Assembly: GCA_028690035.1 (NCBI GenBank)
Contig: JAQVCA010000001.1
Coordinates: 343,940 to 407,939, forward strand
Reading direction: 5' to 3'
Origin: Comamonas sp.
Lineage (GTDB): Bacteria > Pseudomonadota > Gammaproteobacteria > Burkholderiales > Burkholderiaceae_C
DNA length: 64,000 nucleotides
Part shown: positions 8,801 through 17,754 of the stretch, one piece after another
Layout of the letters: every line of letters begins with the position of its first letter
How positions within the stretch are numbered: position 1 is the stretch's first letter
Position numbers and translations under genes: made by a program
Notes under the pieces: generated by a model
Databases searched by the model: none
Told to the model about the DNA's origin: nothing
Seen by the model: only the letters and a program-made list of their open reading frames with translations

Positions 8801-9871
8801 AATGCCGTTGGCCACGCGCCCGCAGCGCCCGGCGCGCTGGTTGGCCGCTGCTTGGCTGATGGGTTCGACCAGCAGCTGCTCGACCTTGCTTCTAAAAGAA
8901 TAGCGCTTGACGCGCGCTGTACCTGCGTCAATCACATAACGGATGCCTGGCACGGTGAGCGAGGTCTCGGCCACGTTGGTGGCCAGCACAATGCGCCGGC
9001 CCGTGTGGCCGTCAAAAATGCGGTCTTGCTCGGCCTGCGACAGGCGCGAGAACAGCGGCAGCACTTCGGCGCTTCTAAGCACCGGGTCATGCTGCAGGTG
9101 CTTGCGCAGGTGGTCGGCGACTTCGCGGATTTCGCGCTCACCGGGCAGGAACACCAAAATATCGCCGCCACGCCCACCGGCCCACAGCTCATCGACGCCA
9201 TCGGCAATCGCATCGTTGAGGCTGTAGTCTTTTTTCTCTTCAAACGGGCGGTAGCGCATCTCCACCGGGTAGGTGCGCCCGGAGACCATGATCACCGGCG
9301 CGGGCTGGCCCTGGGTATCGGCAAAGTGCTGGGCAAAACGCTCGGCGTCGATGGTGGCGGAGGTGACCACCACCTTCAAATCGGGCCGCTGGGGCAGGAT
9401 TTGCTTGAGGTAGCCCAGCAAAAAATCGATGTTCAGGCTGCGCTCGTGTGCCTCGTCGATGATGAGCGTGTCGTAGGCTTTGAGCAGCGGGTCGGTTTGC
9501 GTCTCGGCGAGCAAGATGCCATCGGTCATAAGCTTGACCGACGCACCCTTGTGCAAGGTGTCTTGAAAGCGCACCTTGTAGCCCACCACCTCGCCCAGCG
9601 GGGTTTTCAGCTCTTCGGCAATGCGCTTGGCCACGCTGCTGGCGGCAATACGCCGCGGCTGGGTGTGGCCAATCAGGCGGCCACGCTGCCCAGGGGCGGC
9701 GTTGCACATGCCGCGCCCCAGGGACAGGGCAATTTTGGGCAGCTGGGTGGTTTTGCCCGAGCCGGTTTCGCCGCACACGATGATGACTTGGTGCGCCTGA
9801 AAGGCGGCGGCAATCTCGTCGCGGCGCGCGCTGACGGGTAGCGACTCGGGGAAGGTGATCTGCAAAGACAT
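5846..9871 (-). CDS. hrpA: ATP-dependent RNA helicase HrpA
   Basis: A large DEAH-box RNA helicase (1341 aa, close to E. coli HrpA at 1300). Walker A GETGSGKT is at residues 34-41, DEAH at 139-142, then SATI and the C-terminal helicase motif QRAGRCGRV near 350. The HA2 and OB-fold regions and the long C-terminal domain follow. In E. coli HrpA is implicated in mRNA processing and rescue of stalled ribosomes. Two low-complexity insertions stand out. One is an Ala/Pro-rich segment near residues 510-590. The other is a Lys/Gln-rich segment at about 1017-1047, whose DNA is a head-to-head copy of the dispersed repeat (6730-6820). The frame is intact, so the gene is probably functional. Confidence 0.96.
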   Translation of the reverse strand: MSLQITFPESLPVSARRDEIAAAFQAHQVIIVCGETGSGKTTQLPKIALSLGRGMCNAAPGQRGRLIGHTQPRRIAASSVAKRIAEELKTPLGEVVGYKVRFQDTLHKGASVKLMTDGILLAETQTDPLLKAYDTLIIDEAHERSLNIDFLLGYLKQILPQRPDLKVVVTSATIDAERFAQHFADTQGQPAPVIMVSGRTYPVEMRYRPFEEKKDYSLNDAIADGVDELWAGGRGGDILVFLPGEREIREVADHLRKHLQHDPVLRSAEVLPLFSRLSQAEQDRIFDGHTGRRIVLATNVAETSLTVPGIRYVIDAGTARVKRYSFRSKVEQLLVEPISQAAANQRAGRCGRVANGICIRLYDEADFNQRDAFTDPEVLRSSLAGVILRMKSLGLGDVVNFPFLQAPSGRAIADGYQLLQELGAVDERGQLLPMGQQLARLPLDPRVGRMILEARARGAVAEVLIIAAALSVQDVRDRPLEAQAQADQQHAKFDDEKSEFSGYIRLWQWLHDARGGKAVATSRKEMAAHTAAQTATRPAARNQAVLPVAQRALAPVPQPALPAQPAVSLGQDTHKLSNRQWEQLLRQNFINIRRVREWRDIHSQLLTVVREHKWPINTEPAGYDAVHLSMLSGLLGNIGFKGEESDAYLGAHGIKFHPHPGAHLSKKPGRWIVAAEQVQTSRLYGRGIAAIEPHWLEEVGAHLLKKQLLDPHWSKKRADVIAYERATLYGLVVYNHRGVSYGRIDPVDARQMFIRRALVEGEWETHWPFLAANLKTMRKVEELEHKSRRQDVLVDDELIYAFYDQHLPDGIFSAATFDKWYRSASQAQPKLLHLTRDALMRHEAAGITTDRFPKTVKLGGVDCSASYLHNPGDARDGITVTVPLFVLNQVSEERAEWLVPGMLKDKIHALLKSLPQRPRSRFVPLPEHAQRLAEHFLDSTRWAQGSLIDALLQQTRAETSLDIKRTDFKLDMLSPHLFMNLRITDEHGRQLAQGRNIAALKAQWGSKARGAFQALASLKIAAGADSEKVSSQKVPENKQDQAQAAPKKTNAPASAAVAAETRYTSWSFGTLPELMEIQQGKQTLMGFPALIDQGDAVTIEVFDEPELAAARHRLGLRRLFALQIKDALKYLEKNIPDLQKMAVAYMPLGTQEELRAQILNVALDRAFLQEPLPQDAEQFAQRIQDGRARLTLIAQEVARLASAILTEYAAAQRKIKDTKNAPEATQDAAKQLQDVMPKDFIARTPWVQLQHVVRYLKAIAVRLDKYRADPARDAARLKELQPLEQRYTRLLAQRKGQHDARLEEYRWMLQELRVSFFAQELRTPYPVSSKRLDKVWAQLQH
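6730..6820. repeat. Head-to-head dispersed repeat inside hrpA
   Basis: The left arm begins GAGCTGCTTGCGCTTGAT and ends TTTTCAGG (6736-6769). The right arm, read on the other strand, begins TAGCTGCTGGCGCTGATT and ends CTGAAAAGG. This is the same architecture as the intergenic copies at 12901 and 23203. It is translated in frame as part of HrpA and is AT-rich relative to the gene. Confidence 0.65.
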
Positions 9872-9920
9872 AAGGGCCGGGATTATCCCAGCCCTTGCGT
9901 CACTCTCTGAGAGACTCTAC

Positions 9921-11570
9921 TTAGCCCGCCACGATGGCCGAGCTGGAGCCGACTTGCTTGCGCAGTTCGAACTTCTGGATCTTGCCGGTGCTGGTCTTGG
10001 GCACTTCACCAAACACGATGTGGCGTGGCACCTTGAAGCCGGCCAGATGCTGCTTGCAGTGGGCGATGATGTCTTCTTCGGTCACATTCGCGCCGGGCTT
10101 GATTTCCAGGAAGGCGCACGGTGTTTCGCCCCACTTGGGATCGGGCTTGGCCACCACGGCAGCGGCCAGCACAGCGGGGTGGCGATAGAGCACGTCTTCC
10201 ACCTCGATGGACGAGATGTTCTCGCCGCCCGAGATGATGATGTCCTTGCTGCGGTCTTTGATCTGGATGTAGCCATCGGGGTACTGCACGGCCAAGTCGC
10301 CCGAGTGGAACCAGCCGCCACGGAAGGCCTCGTCGGTGGCCGCAGGATTCTTCAGGTAGCCCTTCATAGTGATGTTGCCGCGGAACATGATCTCGCCCAT
10401 GGTCTCGCCGTCCATCGGCACGGGCTCCATGGTTTCGGGGTTCATCACGCGCACATCGCGCTGCAGGTGGTAACGCACCCCCTGGCGCGAGTTCAGGCGC
10501 GCGCGCTCACCGATGTTCAGCGCATTCCACGCGTCGTGCTTGGCGCACACGGTGGCCGGGCCATACACCTCGGTCAGGCCATACACGTGGGTCAGGTCAA
10601 AGCCCATTTCTTCCATGCCTTCGATCATCGAGGCCGGAGGCGCCGCACCGGCCACCATGGCTTTCACGCCAGCGGGGATGCCTGCTTTGAGTTCAGCAGG
10701 CGCGTTGATGAGCAGCGACTGCACGATGGGCGCACCGCAGTAGTGCGTCACGCCATGCTCGCGGATGGCATCAAAAATGGCTTTGGCTTCCACGCGGCGC
10801 AGGCACACGTTGACGCCCGCACGTGCGGCCACCGTCCAGGGGAAGCACCAGCCGTTGCAGTGAAACATAGGCAGCGTCCACAGGTACACGCTGTGCTTGG
10901 GCATGTCCCACTCCAGCACGTTGCTGATGGCGTTGATGGCCGCGCCACGGTGGTGGTACACCACGCCCTTGGGGTTGCCAGTGGTGCCGCTGGTGTAGTT
11001 CAGGGCAATGGCATCCCACTCGTCTTCGGGCAGCTGCCAGGCGAAGTTGGGGTCGCCCTGGGCCAGGAAATCTTCGTAGCCGATGCTGCCCACCTGCACG
11101 GCAGCCGCACCGTACAGCGCGTCCTCGGCCTGGATGATGAGCAGCGGCTCGGTGCGCTCACGCAGCTTGAGCGCCTTGGCAATCAGGGGCGCAAATTCGG
11201 GGTCCACGATCAGCGCCTTGGCTTCGCCGTGGTCCAGCATGAAAGCCACGGCCTCGGGGTCCAGGCGCGTGTTCAGCGTGTTGAGCACAGCACCGGCCAT
11301 GGGAATGCCAAAGTGTGCTTCCACCATCGGGGGGGTGTTGGGCAGGATGACAGCCACCGTATCGTTTTTGCCAATCCCAGCTTTTTGCAGGGCATGGGCC
11401 AGCTGACGGCAACGCGCATAGGTCTGTGCCCAGGTCTGACGCAGATCACCGTGCACGATGGCCAGGCGATCGGGGTAGATGCTGGCCGAGCGCTCGATGT
11501 GGCTCAAGGGGGTCAGAGCGGCAAAGTTGGCGCCGTTGCGATCCAGCTGCTGATTGAATGGACTGTTCAT
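9921..11570 (-). CDS. Acyl-CoA synthetase (AMP-forming)
   Basis: A 549-aa ANL-superfamily ligase that activates a carboxylic acid to acyl-AMP and then acyl-CoA. The P-loop YTSGTTGNPKG is at residues 192-202. Further visible motifs are YGLTEVYGP, GWFHSGDLA, KDRSKDIIISGGENIS and, near the C-terminus, STGKIQKFELR with the adenylation lysine. The sequence style is that of medium-chain fatty-acid or methylmercaptopropionate-CoA ligases (DmdB/FadD-like), but the substrate cannot be fixed from sequence alone. It is transcribed away from ccp across a 242-bp spacer that holds a pseudo-palindrome. It lies 49 bp beyond the hrpA start on the same strand. Confidence 0.92.
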   Translation of the reverse strand: MNSPFNQQLDRNGANFAALTPLSHIERSASIYPDRLAIVHGDLRQTWAQTYARCRQLAHALQKAGIGKNDTVAVILPNTPPMVEAHFGIPMAGAVLNTLNTRLDPEAVAFMLDHGEAKALIVDPEFAPLIAKALKLRERTEPLLIIQAEDALYGAAAVQVGSIGYEDFLAQGDPNFAWQLPEDEWDAIALNYTSGTTGNPKGVVYHHRGAAINAISNVLEWDMPKHSVYLWTLPMFHCNGWCFPWTVAARAGVNVCLRRVEAKAIFDAIREHGVTHYCGAPIVQSLLINAPAELKAGIPAGVKAMVAGAAPPASMIEGMEEMGFDLTHVYGLTEVYGPATVCAKHDAWNALNIGERARLNSRQGVRYHLQRDVRVMNPETMEPVPMDGETMGEIMFRGNITMKGYLKNPAATDEAFRGGWFHSGDLAVQYPDGYIQIKDRSKDIIISGGENISSIEVEDVLYRHPAVLAAAVVAKPDPKWGETPCAFLEIKPGANVTEEDIIAHCKQHLAGFKVPRHIVFGEVPKTSTGKIQKFELRKQVGSSSAIVAG

Positions 11571-11812
11571 CGGGGATGTCTTCCTTGTGGTTTAAAGTAA
11601 GCGAGAAAAAGGTGCTCAGCGTGGAGAACTGGCACCAGACGTCAAGTGTTTTCTATGAATTCCATAGCAATTCAATCTGGAATAACCGTCTGTATTCTAG
11701 GGTTTGAAATACACTGGTTTTACGGGTTAACGATAGGTGATAGTACATACCGCCGCTGTTTCCCCTGCCCTGACACGCTGTTCGCGCCTACCTTCGCAAC
11801 CTGGAGACGACC
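11571..11812. promoter_or_regulatory. Divergent spacer between acyl-CoA synthetase and ccp
   Basis: No gene is visible in these 242 bp. An AT-rich core holds a pseudo-palindrome, CTATG-AATTC-CATAG (11653-11667), overlapping the repeat TGAATT-N7-AATTCA (11656-11674). Such symmetric sites suit a dimeric repressor, but I cannot name one. I could not fix a convincing -35/-10 pair. Both flanking genes must be controlled from here. Confidence 0.5.
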
Positions 11813-12826
11813 ATGAAAAACACCCTGCGCCCCCTCGCACTTGCTGCCCTGCTGGTTGCCGGTGCCACCACCACCGCATGGGCCCTGCAGCCCAATAACG
11901 AACCCATCTCGCCCATTCCTGCTGCCAAAGTCACCAATCCCGCGATGGTCGAACTGGGCAAAAAACTGTGGTTCGATCCGCGCCTGTCCAAGTCGGGCTT
12001 TATCTCGTGCAACTCCTGCCACAACCTGTCCATGGGTGGCAGTGACAACCTGAAAACCTCCATCGGCCACAACTGGGCTGAAGGCCCCATCAACTCGCCC
12101 ACCGTGCTCAACTCCAGCATGAACGTGGCCCAGTTCTGGGATGGGCGCGCGGCCAACCTCAAAGAACAAGCCGGTGGCCCCATCGCCAACCCGATGGAAA
12201 TGGCCTTCACGCACGAGCTGGCTGTGGACTTGCTCAACTCCATCCCCGGCTACCAGGCCGAGTTCAAACAGGTGTTCAAGAAAGACACCATCAACATCGA
12301 CCAGGTGACCGATGCCCTGGCCGCCTTTGAAGAAACCCTGGTCACGCCCAACGCGCGCTTCGATAAATGGCTCAAAGGCGACCAAAAAGCCCTGACCAAA
12401 AACGAGCTGGAAGGCTACCAACTGTTCCGCGACAACGGCTGCGTGGCCTGCCACAACGGCGTGGCCGTGGGCGGTAACTCCTTCCAGCGCATGGGCTTGG
12501 TCGAACCCTACAAAACCGACAACCCCGCCGAAGGCCGCGTGGCCGTGACGGGTGCCGATGCCGACCGCTTCAACTTCAAAGTGCCCACCCTGCGCAACGT
12601 GGAGCTGACCTACCCCTACTTCCACGACGGCGCAGCCGACACCCTGGCTGAGGCCGTGGACACCATGGGCCGCATCCAGCTGGGCAAAAAATTCACGCCT
12701 GAAGAAAACGCCAAAATCGTCGCCTTCCTGAAAACCCTGACCGGCGACCAGCCCCAGCTGACCCTGCCGATCCTGCCGCCTTCCAGCGACAAGACCCCCC
12801 GTCCTGAGCCCTTCGCCAAGAAATAA
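11813..12826 (+). CDS. ccpA: Periplasmic di-heme cytochrome c peroxidase
   Basis: A periplasmic enzyme (337 aa) that reduces hydrogen peroxide to water with electrons from small cytochromes or azurin. A signal peptide is visible at residues 1-24, with cleavage after AWA. The two c-type haem sites are CNSCH (Cys66, Cys69, His70) and CVACH (Cys210, Cys213, His214), as in the MauG/CcpA family. Conserved segments FWDGRA and the late TYPYFHDG also fit. The gene stands alone with its own terminator at 12845. The family is often expressed at low oxygen under Anr/Fnr; I see no clear Fnr box here. Confidence 0.95.
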   Translation: MKNTLRPLALAALLVAGATTTAWALQPNNEPISPIPAAKVTNPAMVELGKKLWFDPRLSKSGFISCNSCHNLSMGGSDNLKTSIGHNWAEGPINSPTVLNSSMNVAQFWDGRAANLKEQAGGPIANPMEMAFTHELAVDLLNSIPGYQAEFKQVFKKDTINIDQVTDALAAFEETLVTPNARFDKWLKGDQKALTKNELEGYQLFRDNGCVACHNGVAVGGNSFQRMGLVEPYKTDNPAEGRVAVTGADADRFNFKVPTLRNVELTYPYFHDGAADTLAEAVDTMGRIQLGKKFTPEENAKIVAFLKTLTGDQPQLTLPILPPSSDKTPRPEPFAKK

Positions 12827-12844
12827 ACCTGGCTCGACCCTCTG

Positions 12845-12876
12845 AAAAAACCGCGCTCTCAGGCGCGGTTTTTTTG
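12845..12876 (+). terminator. Terminator of ccp
   Basis: An A run, then the stem CCGCG / CGCGG with a loop of about 8-9 nt and a run of seven T, 18 bp after the ccp stop. It is fairly symmetric and could also act on the other strand. Confidence 0.85.
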
Positions 12877-12900
12877 TGGCCCCAGGCAAACAATAATTAT

Positions 12901-12995
12901 AAAAAAAAGAGCTGCTACCGCTTGATCAGTAAGGATTTCAGATGGTTTTTATCCTGAAATGCTTACCAAATAAGCGGTAGCAGCTCACTTTTTTA
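12901..12995. repeat. Intergenic head-to-head repeat hairpin
   Basis: Two arms of about 33 bp are nearly perfect inverted repeats: GAGCTGCTACCGCTT (12909) pairs with AAGCGGTAGCAGCTC (ending 12986). The inner GGATTTCAG / CCTGAAATG also pairs, around an 11-nt loop. A and T runs flank both ends. It separates the convergent ccp and ppc genes and could terminate both. It belongs to the same family as 6730-6820 and 23203-23296. Confidence 0.85.
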
Positions 12996-13001
12996 AGAAA
13001 C

Positions 13002-15881
13002 TCAGCCCGTATTGCGCAGCCCGGCAGCAATGCCGTTGATGCTGATATGGATGCCGTTCTTCAGCCGGTCGTCACTTTGCCCGGCGCGCCAGCGGCGTAC
13101 CAGCTCGACTTGCAGCAGGTGCAGCGGGTCGATGTAGGGGAAGCGGTGGCGGATGGAGCGTGCCAGGGCCGGGTTGCTGGCCAGGCGATCAACCTCGCCC
13201 GTGACCAGGGCCAGCATCTCCACCGTACGTTGCCATTCGGCGCTGATGGCATCGAAGATGCGCGTGCGCAGCGCGGTATCGGCCACCAGTTCGCTGTAGC
13301 ACGAGGCCAGGGCCAAATCGCTCTTGGCCAGCACCATGTCCATGTTGGACAGCAGCGTGCGAAAGAACGGCCACTGCTGGTACATGGCCTGCAGCAGCTG
13401 CAGTTGCTGAGCGCGCGTGCTGCCCGGGGCCTGCAGGAATTGCTCCACCGCCGAGCCAAAGCCCAGCCAGCCCGGCAGCGTCAGGCGGCACTGGCCCCAG
13501 CTGAAGCCCCAGGGAATGGCGCGCAAATCTTCAATCGCTTGCGTGGCTTTGCGCGAGGCCGGGCGCGAGCCGATGTTCAGCTCGGCAATCTCGCGGATCG
13601 GGGTGGCGGTGAAAAAGTATTCGGCAAAGCCGGGAGTGTCATAGACCAGCTGACGGTAGGCGGCCATGCTGGCGTCGGACAGCTGCTGCGCGGCGGCCAG
13701 AAACTCGGGCGTGGCCGGTTTGGTGGGCTGCAGCAAGGTGGCTTCGAGCATGGCCACAGCCAGCGTCTCCAGGTTGCGCCGCCCGATGTCGGGGTTGGCG
13801 TATTTGGAGGCGATGACCTCGCCCTGCTCGGTCAGGCGAATCTGGCCGCGCACGGTGCCCGGGGGCTGGGCCAAGATGGCTTGGTAGCTGGGGCCACCGC
13901 CCCGACCCACGGTGCCGCCACGGCCATGGAACATGCGCAGGCGCAGGCCATAGTCGGCGGCCAGCTGGTCGAACACGTCCACCAGGGCCAGCTCGGCCTG
14001 GTACAGCTCCCAGTTGCTGGTGAAGATGCCGCCGTCCTTGTTGCTGTCGCTGTAGCCCAGCATGATGTCTTGCTCACCCCCGCTGCGCTGCATGAGCTGC
14101 GCCACGCCGGGGATGGCGTAGTAGTCGCGCATGATGCTGGCGGCGGCGCGCAGGTCGCCAATGGTTTCAAACAGGGGCACGACGATGAGCTGCGCTTGCG
14201 CGCTGCTGCTGTCGAGCGTGCCCTGCAGCAGGCCCACTTCTTTTTGCAGCAGCAGCACTTCGAGCAGGTCGCTCACGGTTTCGGTGTGGCTGATGATGTA
14301 GTGGCGAATGGCCTCGCGCCCGTAGCGCTGCAGCATGGTGCGCGCGGTTTCAAAAATGGCCATTTCGCTGACGGTCAGCGGCGCGTACTGCGCGCCGACC
14401 ACGCGCAGCGGGCGCGCGTCGCACAGCATGCGCTGCAGCAGCGCGCAGCGGGCGGCTTCGTCCAGGCTCAGGTAGTCGGCTTCGATGCGTGCCGTACGCA
14501 GCAGGTCGGCCACCACGGCTTCGTGTTTGTCCGAGCTTTGGCGCAGGTCCACCGTGGCCAGGTGAAAGCCGAACACCTGCACCGCGCGGATCAGCGGGCG
14601 CAGGCGCTGCAGGGCCAGCGCCTCGCCATGGTGGCGCGAGAGCGAGGTGTCGATGGTCTGCAGGTCGTGCAAAAACTCGGCCGCATCGGCATAGGGCTGC
14701 TGCGCTGCCACGGCGTGGCGCTCGGCCTGCACACCGCCGGTGAGCACGGTCAGGGTGGCAGAGAGGCGCGCGTACACGCCGGTCAAAGCGCGGCGGTAGG
14801 GCTCATCTTGGCGATGGGTGTTGGTGTCGGGTGAGGCCAGCGCCAGCACCTGCATGGCGGGCGACACCTTGACCAGCAATGCCGACATGGACAGCTCCCC
14901 GCCCAGCAGGTGTACCTCGTTGAGGTAGTGGCGCAGTGCCACTTCGCTTTGGCGGCGCAGCGCCAGCTCCAGGGTCTCGGCGCTGACGTTGGGGTTGCCA
15001 TCGCGGTCGCCGCCAATCCACTGGCCCATGCGCAAAAAGCTGTGTACCTCTTGGCCGGGCAGCGCCTGCTCCAGGCTGGCGTAGAGCTTGGGCAGCTCGC
15101 GCAGGAAGGTGCTTTCGTAATAGACGAGCGCGTTTTCGATCTCGTCGGCCACCGTCAGCTTGGAGTAGCGCAGCAGGCGCGTTTGCCACAGCTGGGCCAC
15201 GCGGGCGCGCAGCTGGGCCTCGTTGGCGGCCAGTTCGCGCGGCGTCAGGGCATCTTTGCCCGCCGCAAACTGCTGGCCACGCGCCAGGATGTCGTCGCGC
15301 TCGGTCAGCAGGCGAGCGATGTCGCGCTCGGCCTGCAAGATGCTTTGGCGCTGCACTTCGGTGGGGTGGGCCGTCAGCACGGGAGCCACATAGGCCTGGG
15401 CCAAGGTCTGGGCAATCGCACTGGGGGTGATGCCTGCTTGCTGCAGGCGCGCGAACGCCACTTCGATGCTGCCTTCTTGCAAGCTGCCCGTGCGTTCGTG
15501 GATGGCACGGCGGCGGATGTGGTGGCGGTCTTCGGCCAGGTTGGCCAAGTGACTGAAATAGGTGAAGGCGCGAATCACCACCACCGTCTGGTCGGTGGTC
15601 AAGCTGGTGAGCAACTGCTTGAGCAGGCGGTCGGCCTCGGGGTCGTGGTCGCGGCGAAAGCCCACGGACAGCTGGCGCACCTGTTCGATCAGGGCAAAGG
15701 TGGCCTGGCCTTCTTGCTCGCGGATGATGTCGCCCAGAATGCGACCGAGCAGGCGGATGTCGTCTTGCAGGGGTTTTTCCTTTTCCAGCAGCGCTGCGGC
15801 TGGCGCGGGCGTGGCATGGGCGGGGTGGTGTCTCACTGTCTGTAGGTGCTCTGTCTGCGTCATGGTCATGCTCAGGTTCAT
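13002..15881 (-). CDS. ppc: Phosphoenolpyruvate carboxylase
   Basis: This enzyme carboxylates PEP to oxaloacetate, replenishing the citrate cycle (about 959 aa). Conserved motifs are VLTAHPTEV with the catalytic histidine, [40 protein letters not shown] and the C-terminal NTG. The frame stays open far upstream across hemC, but family similarity starts only near 15860. In-frame ATGs lie at 15887, 15881, 15869 and 15863. I chose 15881 because a CAGG sits about 8 nt before it; 15863 (MTQTEHL) is equally possible. A strong hairpin at 15888-15918 lies directly upstream in the leader. It is divergent from hemC. Confidence 0.95.
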   Translation of the reverse strand: MNLSMTMTQTEHLQTVRHHPAHATPAPAAALLEKEKPLQDDIRLLGRILGDIIREQEGQATFALIEQVRQLSVGFRRDHDPEADRLLKQLLTSLTTDQTVVVIRAFTYFSHLANLAEDRHHIRRRAIHERTGSLQEGSIEVAFARLQQAGITPSAIAQTLAQAYVAPVLTAHPTEVQRQSILQAERDIARLLTERDDILARGQQFAAGKDALTPRELAANEAQLRARVAQLWQTRLLRYSKLTVADEIENALVYYESTFLRELPKLYASLEQALPGQEVHSFLRMGQWIGGDRDGNPNVSAETLELALRRQSEVALRHYLNEVHLLGGELSMSALLVKVSPAMQVLALASPDTNTHRQDEPYRRALTGVYARLSATLTVLTGGVQAERHAVAAQQPYADAAEFLHDLQTIDTSLSRHHGEALALQRLRPLIRAVQVFGFHLATVDLRQSSDKHEAVVADLLRTARIEADYLSLDEAARCALLQRMLCDARPLRVVGAQYAPLTVSEMAIFETARTMLQRYGREAIRHYIISHTETVSDLLEVLLLQKEVGLLQGTLDSSSAQAQLIVVPLFETIGDLRAAASIMRDYYAIPGVAQLMQRSGGEQDIMLGYSDSNKDGGIFTSNWELYQAELALVDVFDQLAADYGLRLRMFHGRGGTVGRGGGPSYQAILAQPPGTVRGQIRLTEQGEVIASKYANPDIGRRNLETLAVAMLEATLLQPTKPATPEFLAAAQQLSDASMAAYRQLVYDTPGFAEYFFTATPIREIAELNIGSRPASRKATQAIEDLRAIPWGFSWGQCRLTLPGWLGFGSAVEQFLQAPGSTRAQQLQLLQAMYQQWPFFRTLLSNMDMVLAKSDLALASCYSELVADTALRTRIFDAISAEWQRTVEMLALVTGEVDRLASNPALARSIRHRFPYIDPLHLLQVELVRRWRAGQSDDRLKNGIHISINGIAAGLRNTG

Positions 15882-15887
15882 GTTCAT

Positions 15888-15918
15888 GGCCTGGAAAGCG
15901 CCAAAGCGCTTTCTGGCC
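15888..15918 (-). promoter_or_regulatory. Hairpin in the ppc leader
   Basis: GGCCTGGAAAGCGC and GCGCTTTCTGGCC form a 13-bp stem (one bulge) around the loop CAAA. In the ppc mRNA the hairpin ends just before the possible start codons and contains the only SD-like CAGG, so it could limit ribosome access. In DNA it lies in the 93-bp spacer between the divergent ppc and hemC. Confidence 0.55.
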
Positions 15919-15974
15919 TGGATGTTGCAGCGCCGCATGCTAGCATTCCCCGCTGCCCCCAAGGGCCTTGCTGC

Positions 15975-16919
15975 ATGAACTCTATGGACACCGTTTTGAA
16001 AACTTCTGAACTCATCATCGCCACCCGTGAAAGCCGTCTGGCCCTGTGGCAGGCCCACCACGTCCAGGCTTTGCTGCGTGCCCAGGGGCTGCAGGTCGAG
16101 CTGCTGGGCATGACCACCAAGGGCGATCAGATTCTGGATCGCACCCTCTCCAAAGTCGGCGGCAAGGGCCTGTTTGTGAAAGAGCTGGAAGTGGCACTGG
16201 AAGAAGGTCGCGCCCACATCGCGGTGCATTCGCTCAAGGATGTGCCCATGGAACTGCCCAAGGGGTTTGTCCTGGCCTGCGTGATGGAGCGCGAAGATCC
16301 TCGCGATGCGTTGGTCTCGCCACACTATGCCAGCCTGGCCGAGCTGCCCCAGGGTGCGGTGGTGGGCACTTCCAGCCTGCGCCGCCAGGTGCTGCTGCAC
16401 GATTTGCGCCCCGATTTGAAGATCGTTCCGCTGCGCGGCAATCTGGATACACGTCTGCGCAAGCTCGACGAAGGGCAGTACGACGCCATTGTGCTGGCCG
16501 CCGCTGGCCTCAAACGTTTGGCGCTGCAAGCGCGTATTCGCCATATTTTTGAACCCGAAGAGATGTTGCCCGCCGCCGGTCAGGGCGCGCTGGGCATTGA
16601 AATTCGCAGCGCGCGCAGCGATTTGCACGCAGCCCTGCAGCCGCTGGTGCATATGCCGACCTGGCTGCGCGTGACGGCAGAGCGTGCCGTCAGCCGCGGC
16701 ATGGGCGGCAGCTGCTCGGTGCCCCTGGCCGCCTACGCCACCCTGGATGGCCACCAGTTGCGCCTGCGTGCCGCCTGGGGCGACCCCGAAGGCCGCAGCC
16801 CCCTGGTGCGTGTGGAGCACAGCGCCCAGGTCACCACCCTGGAGCAAGCCGATGCTCTGGGCCTGGCCGTGGCCCAGGCGTTGCAGGCAGCGGGCGCACG
16901 CGTGGACGGCGCCCAGTAA
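15975..16919 (+). CDS. hemC: Hydroxymethylbilane synthase (porphobilinogen deaminase)
   Basis: Joins four porphobilinogen units into the linear tetrapyrrole hydroxymethylbilane (314 aa). Visible are [13 protein letters not shown] at the N-terminus, the catalytic aspartate motif [28 protein letters not shown] and GGSCSVPL. The cysteine at about residue 247 in that last motif holds the dipyrromethane cofactor. The start could be the ATG at 15975 or the one at 15984. It is the first gene of a haem operon with hemD 16 bp downstream. It is divergent from ppc. Confidence 0.97.
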   Translation: MNSMDTVLKTSELIIATRESRLALWQAHHVQALLRAQGLQVELLGMTTKGDQILDRTLSKVGGKGLFVKELEVALEEGRAHIAVHSLKDVPMELPKGFVLACVMEREDPRDALVSPHYASLAELPQGAVVGTSSLRRQVLLHDLRPDLKIVPLRGNLDTRLRKLDEGQYDAIVLAAAGLKRLALQARIRHIFEPEEMLPAAGQGALGIEIRSARSDLHAALQPLVHMPTWLRVTAERAVSRGMGGSCSVPLAAYATLDGHQLRLRAAWGDPEGRSPLVRVEHSAQVTTLEQADALGLAVAQALQAAGARVDGAQ

Positions 16920-16935
16920 GTGACGATCGCGCGCT

Positions 16936-17754
16936 ATGGCTGCCCCTGTCGTCATCACCCGGCCTGAGCCGGACAACCAGCGCTGGGCCGCGCAATTGCA
17001 GGCGCTGGGGCATCGCACACTGAGCCTGCCGCTGATGCAGATTGCCCCCAGCACCCACCCTCAAGCGCTGCAGGCCCTGACCGAGGCACTGGCGCACTGG
17101 CCGCACTACCGGGCACTGATGTTTGTCAGCACCAACGCCGTGCGCTATTTTTTTGCACACCCGCTGGTGCAGGCTGCGGGCATTGCACCGGCCACGCTGG
17201 CCGTGCGCTGCTGGTCGCCCGGCCCTGGCACCAGCCACGCATTGCGCGCAGCAGGCATCGCCCCAGCGCTGATCGATGCCCCTGCTGCCCAGGCCGCGCA
17301 ATTCGAATCCGAAACCTTGTGGCAGCAAGTGGCTGGGCAGGTGCAACCCGGCGATCGGGTGCTCATCGTGCGCGGTGCAGAGCCCGGAGGCGGCACCCAA
17401 CCCGCCCAAGGCAGTGGCCGTGCTTGGCTGGCGCAGCAGTTGGCAGCGCGCGGTGCGCAGGCAGTGTTTGCCCCGGTGTACGAACGCCACCCCCCCAGCG
17501 CCAATGCAGCCTGGCAGGCACAGCTGCAAGCCTGCCTGGCCCAACCGGCGCGCTGGCTGTTCAGCAGCAGCGAATGTGTGCTGAACCTACAGCAACTCTG
17601 CACCCCTGCCCTGCCGGGTCTCTGGCAAGCACATACGGCGCTGGCCACGCACCCACGCATCGCCCAACAAGCCCGCACCCTGGGTTTTGCCGATGTGATC
17701 GAGTCCCGCCCTGCGCTGGACGACCTACACCGCTGCATACAATCCCTAGCATGA
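16936..17754 (+). CDS. hemD: Uroporphyrinogen-III synthase
   Basis: Cyclises hydroxymethylbilane to uroporphyrinogen III with inversion of ring D (272 aa). HemD sequences are poorly conserved. The identification rests on the N-terminal [17 protein letters not shown], the pattern [14 protein letters not shown], the late [12 protein letters not shown] and the position directly after hemC. Its TGA stop overlaps the hemX ATG as ATGA (17751-17754), so the two are translationally coupled. Confidence 0.93.
   Translation: MAAPVVITRPEPDNQRWAAQLQALGHRTLSLPLMQIAPSTHPQALQALTEALAHWPHYRALMFVSTNAVRYFFAHPLVQAAGIAPATLAVRCWSPGPGTSHALRAAGIAPALIDAPAAQAAQFESETLWQQVAGQVQPGDRVLIVRGAEPGGGTQPAQGSGRAWLAQQLAARGAQAVFAPVYERHPPSANAAWQAQLQACLAQPARWLFSSSECVLNLQQLCTPALPGLWQAHTALATHPRIAQQARTLGFADVIESRPALDDLHRCIQSLA

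Noticed and set aside
7067..9841. 924-codon open frame on the plus strand opposite hrpA
   Set aside because: It is the antisense shadow of a GC-rich gene. The minus strand has complete helicase motifs, and the plus-strand peptide shows no domain and His/Ala/Gly-rich composition typical of such shadows.
12901..12995. CRISPR-like repeats
   Set aside because: The repeats are isolated palindromes at distant loci, with no regular repeat-spacer array and no cas genes.
15888..17054. N-terminal extension of the ppc reading frame across hemC
   Set aside because: The frame is open but the extra sequence is antisense to hemC, and PEP carboxylase similarity and normal length begin at about 15860-15890.
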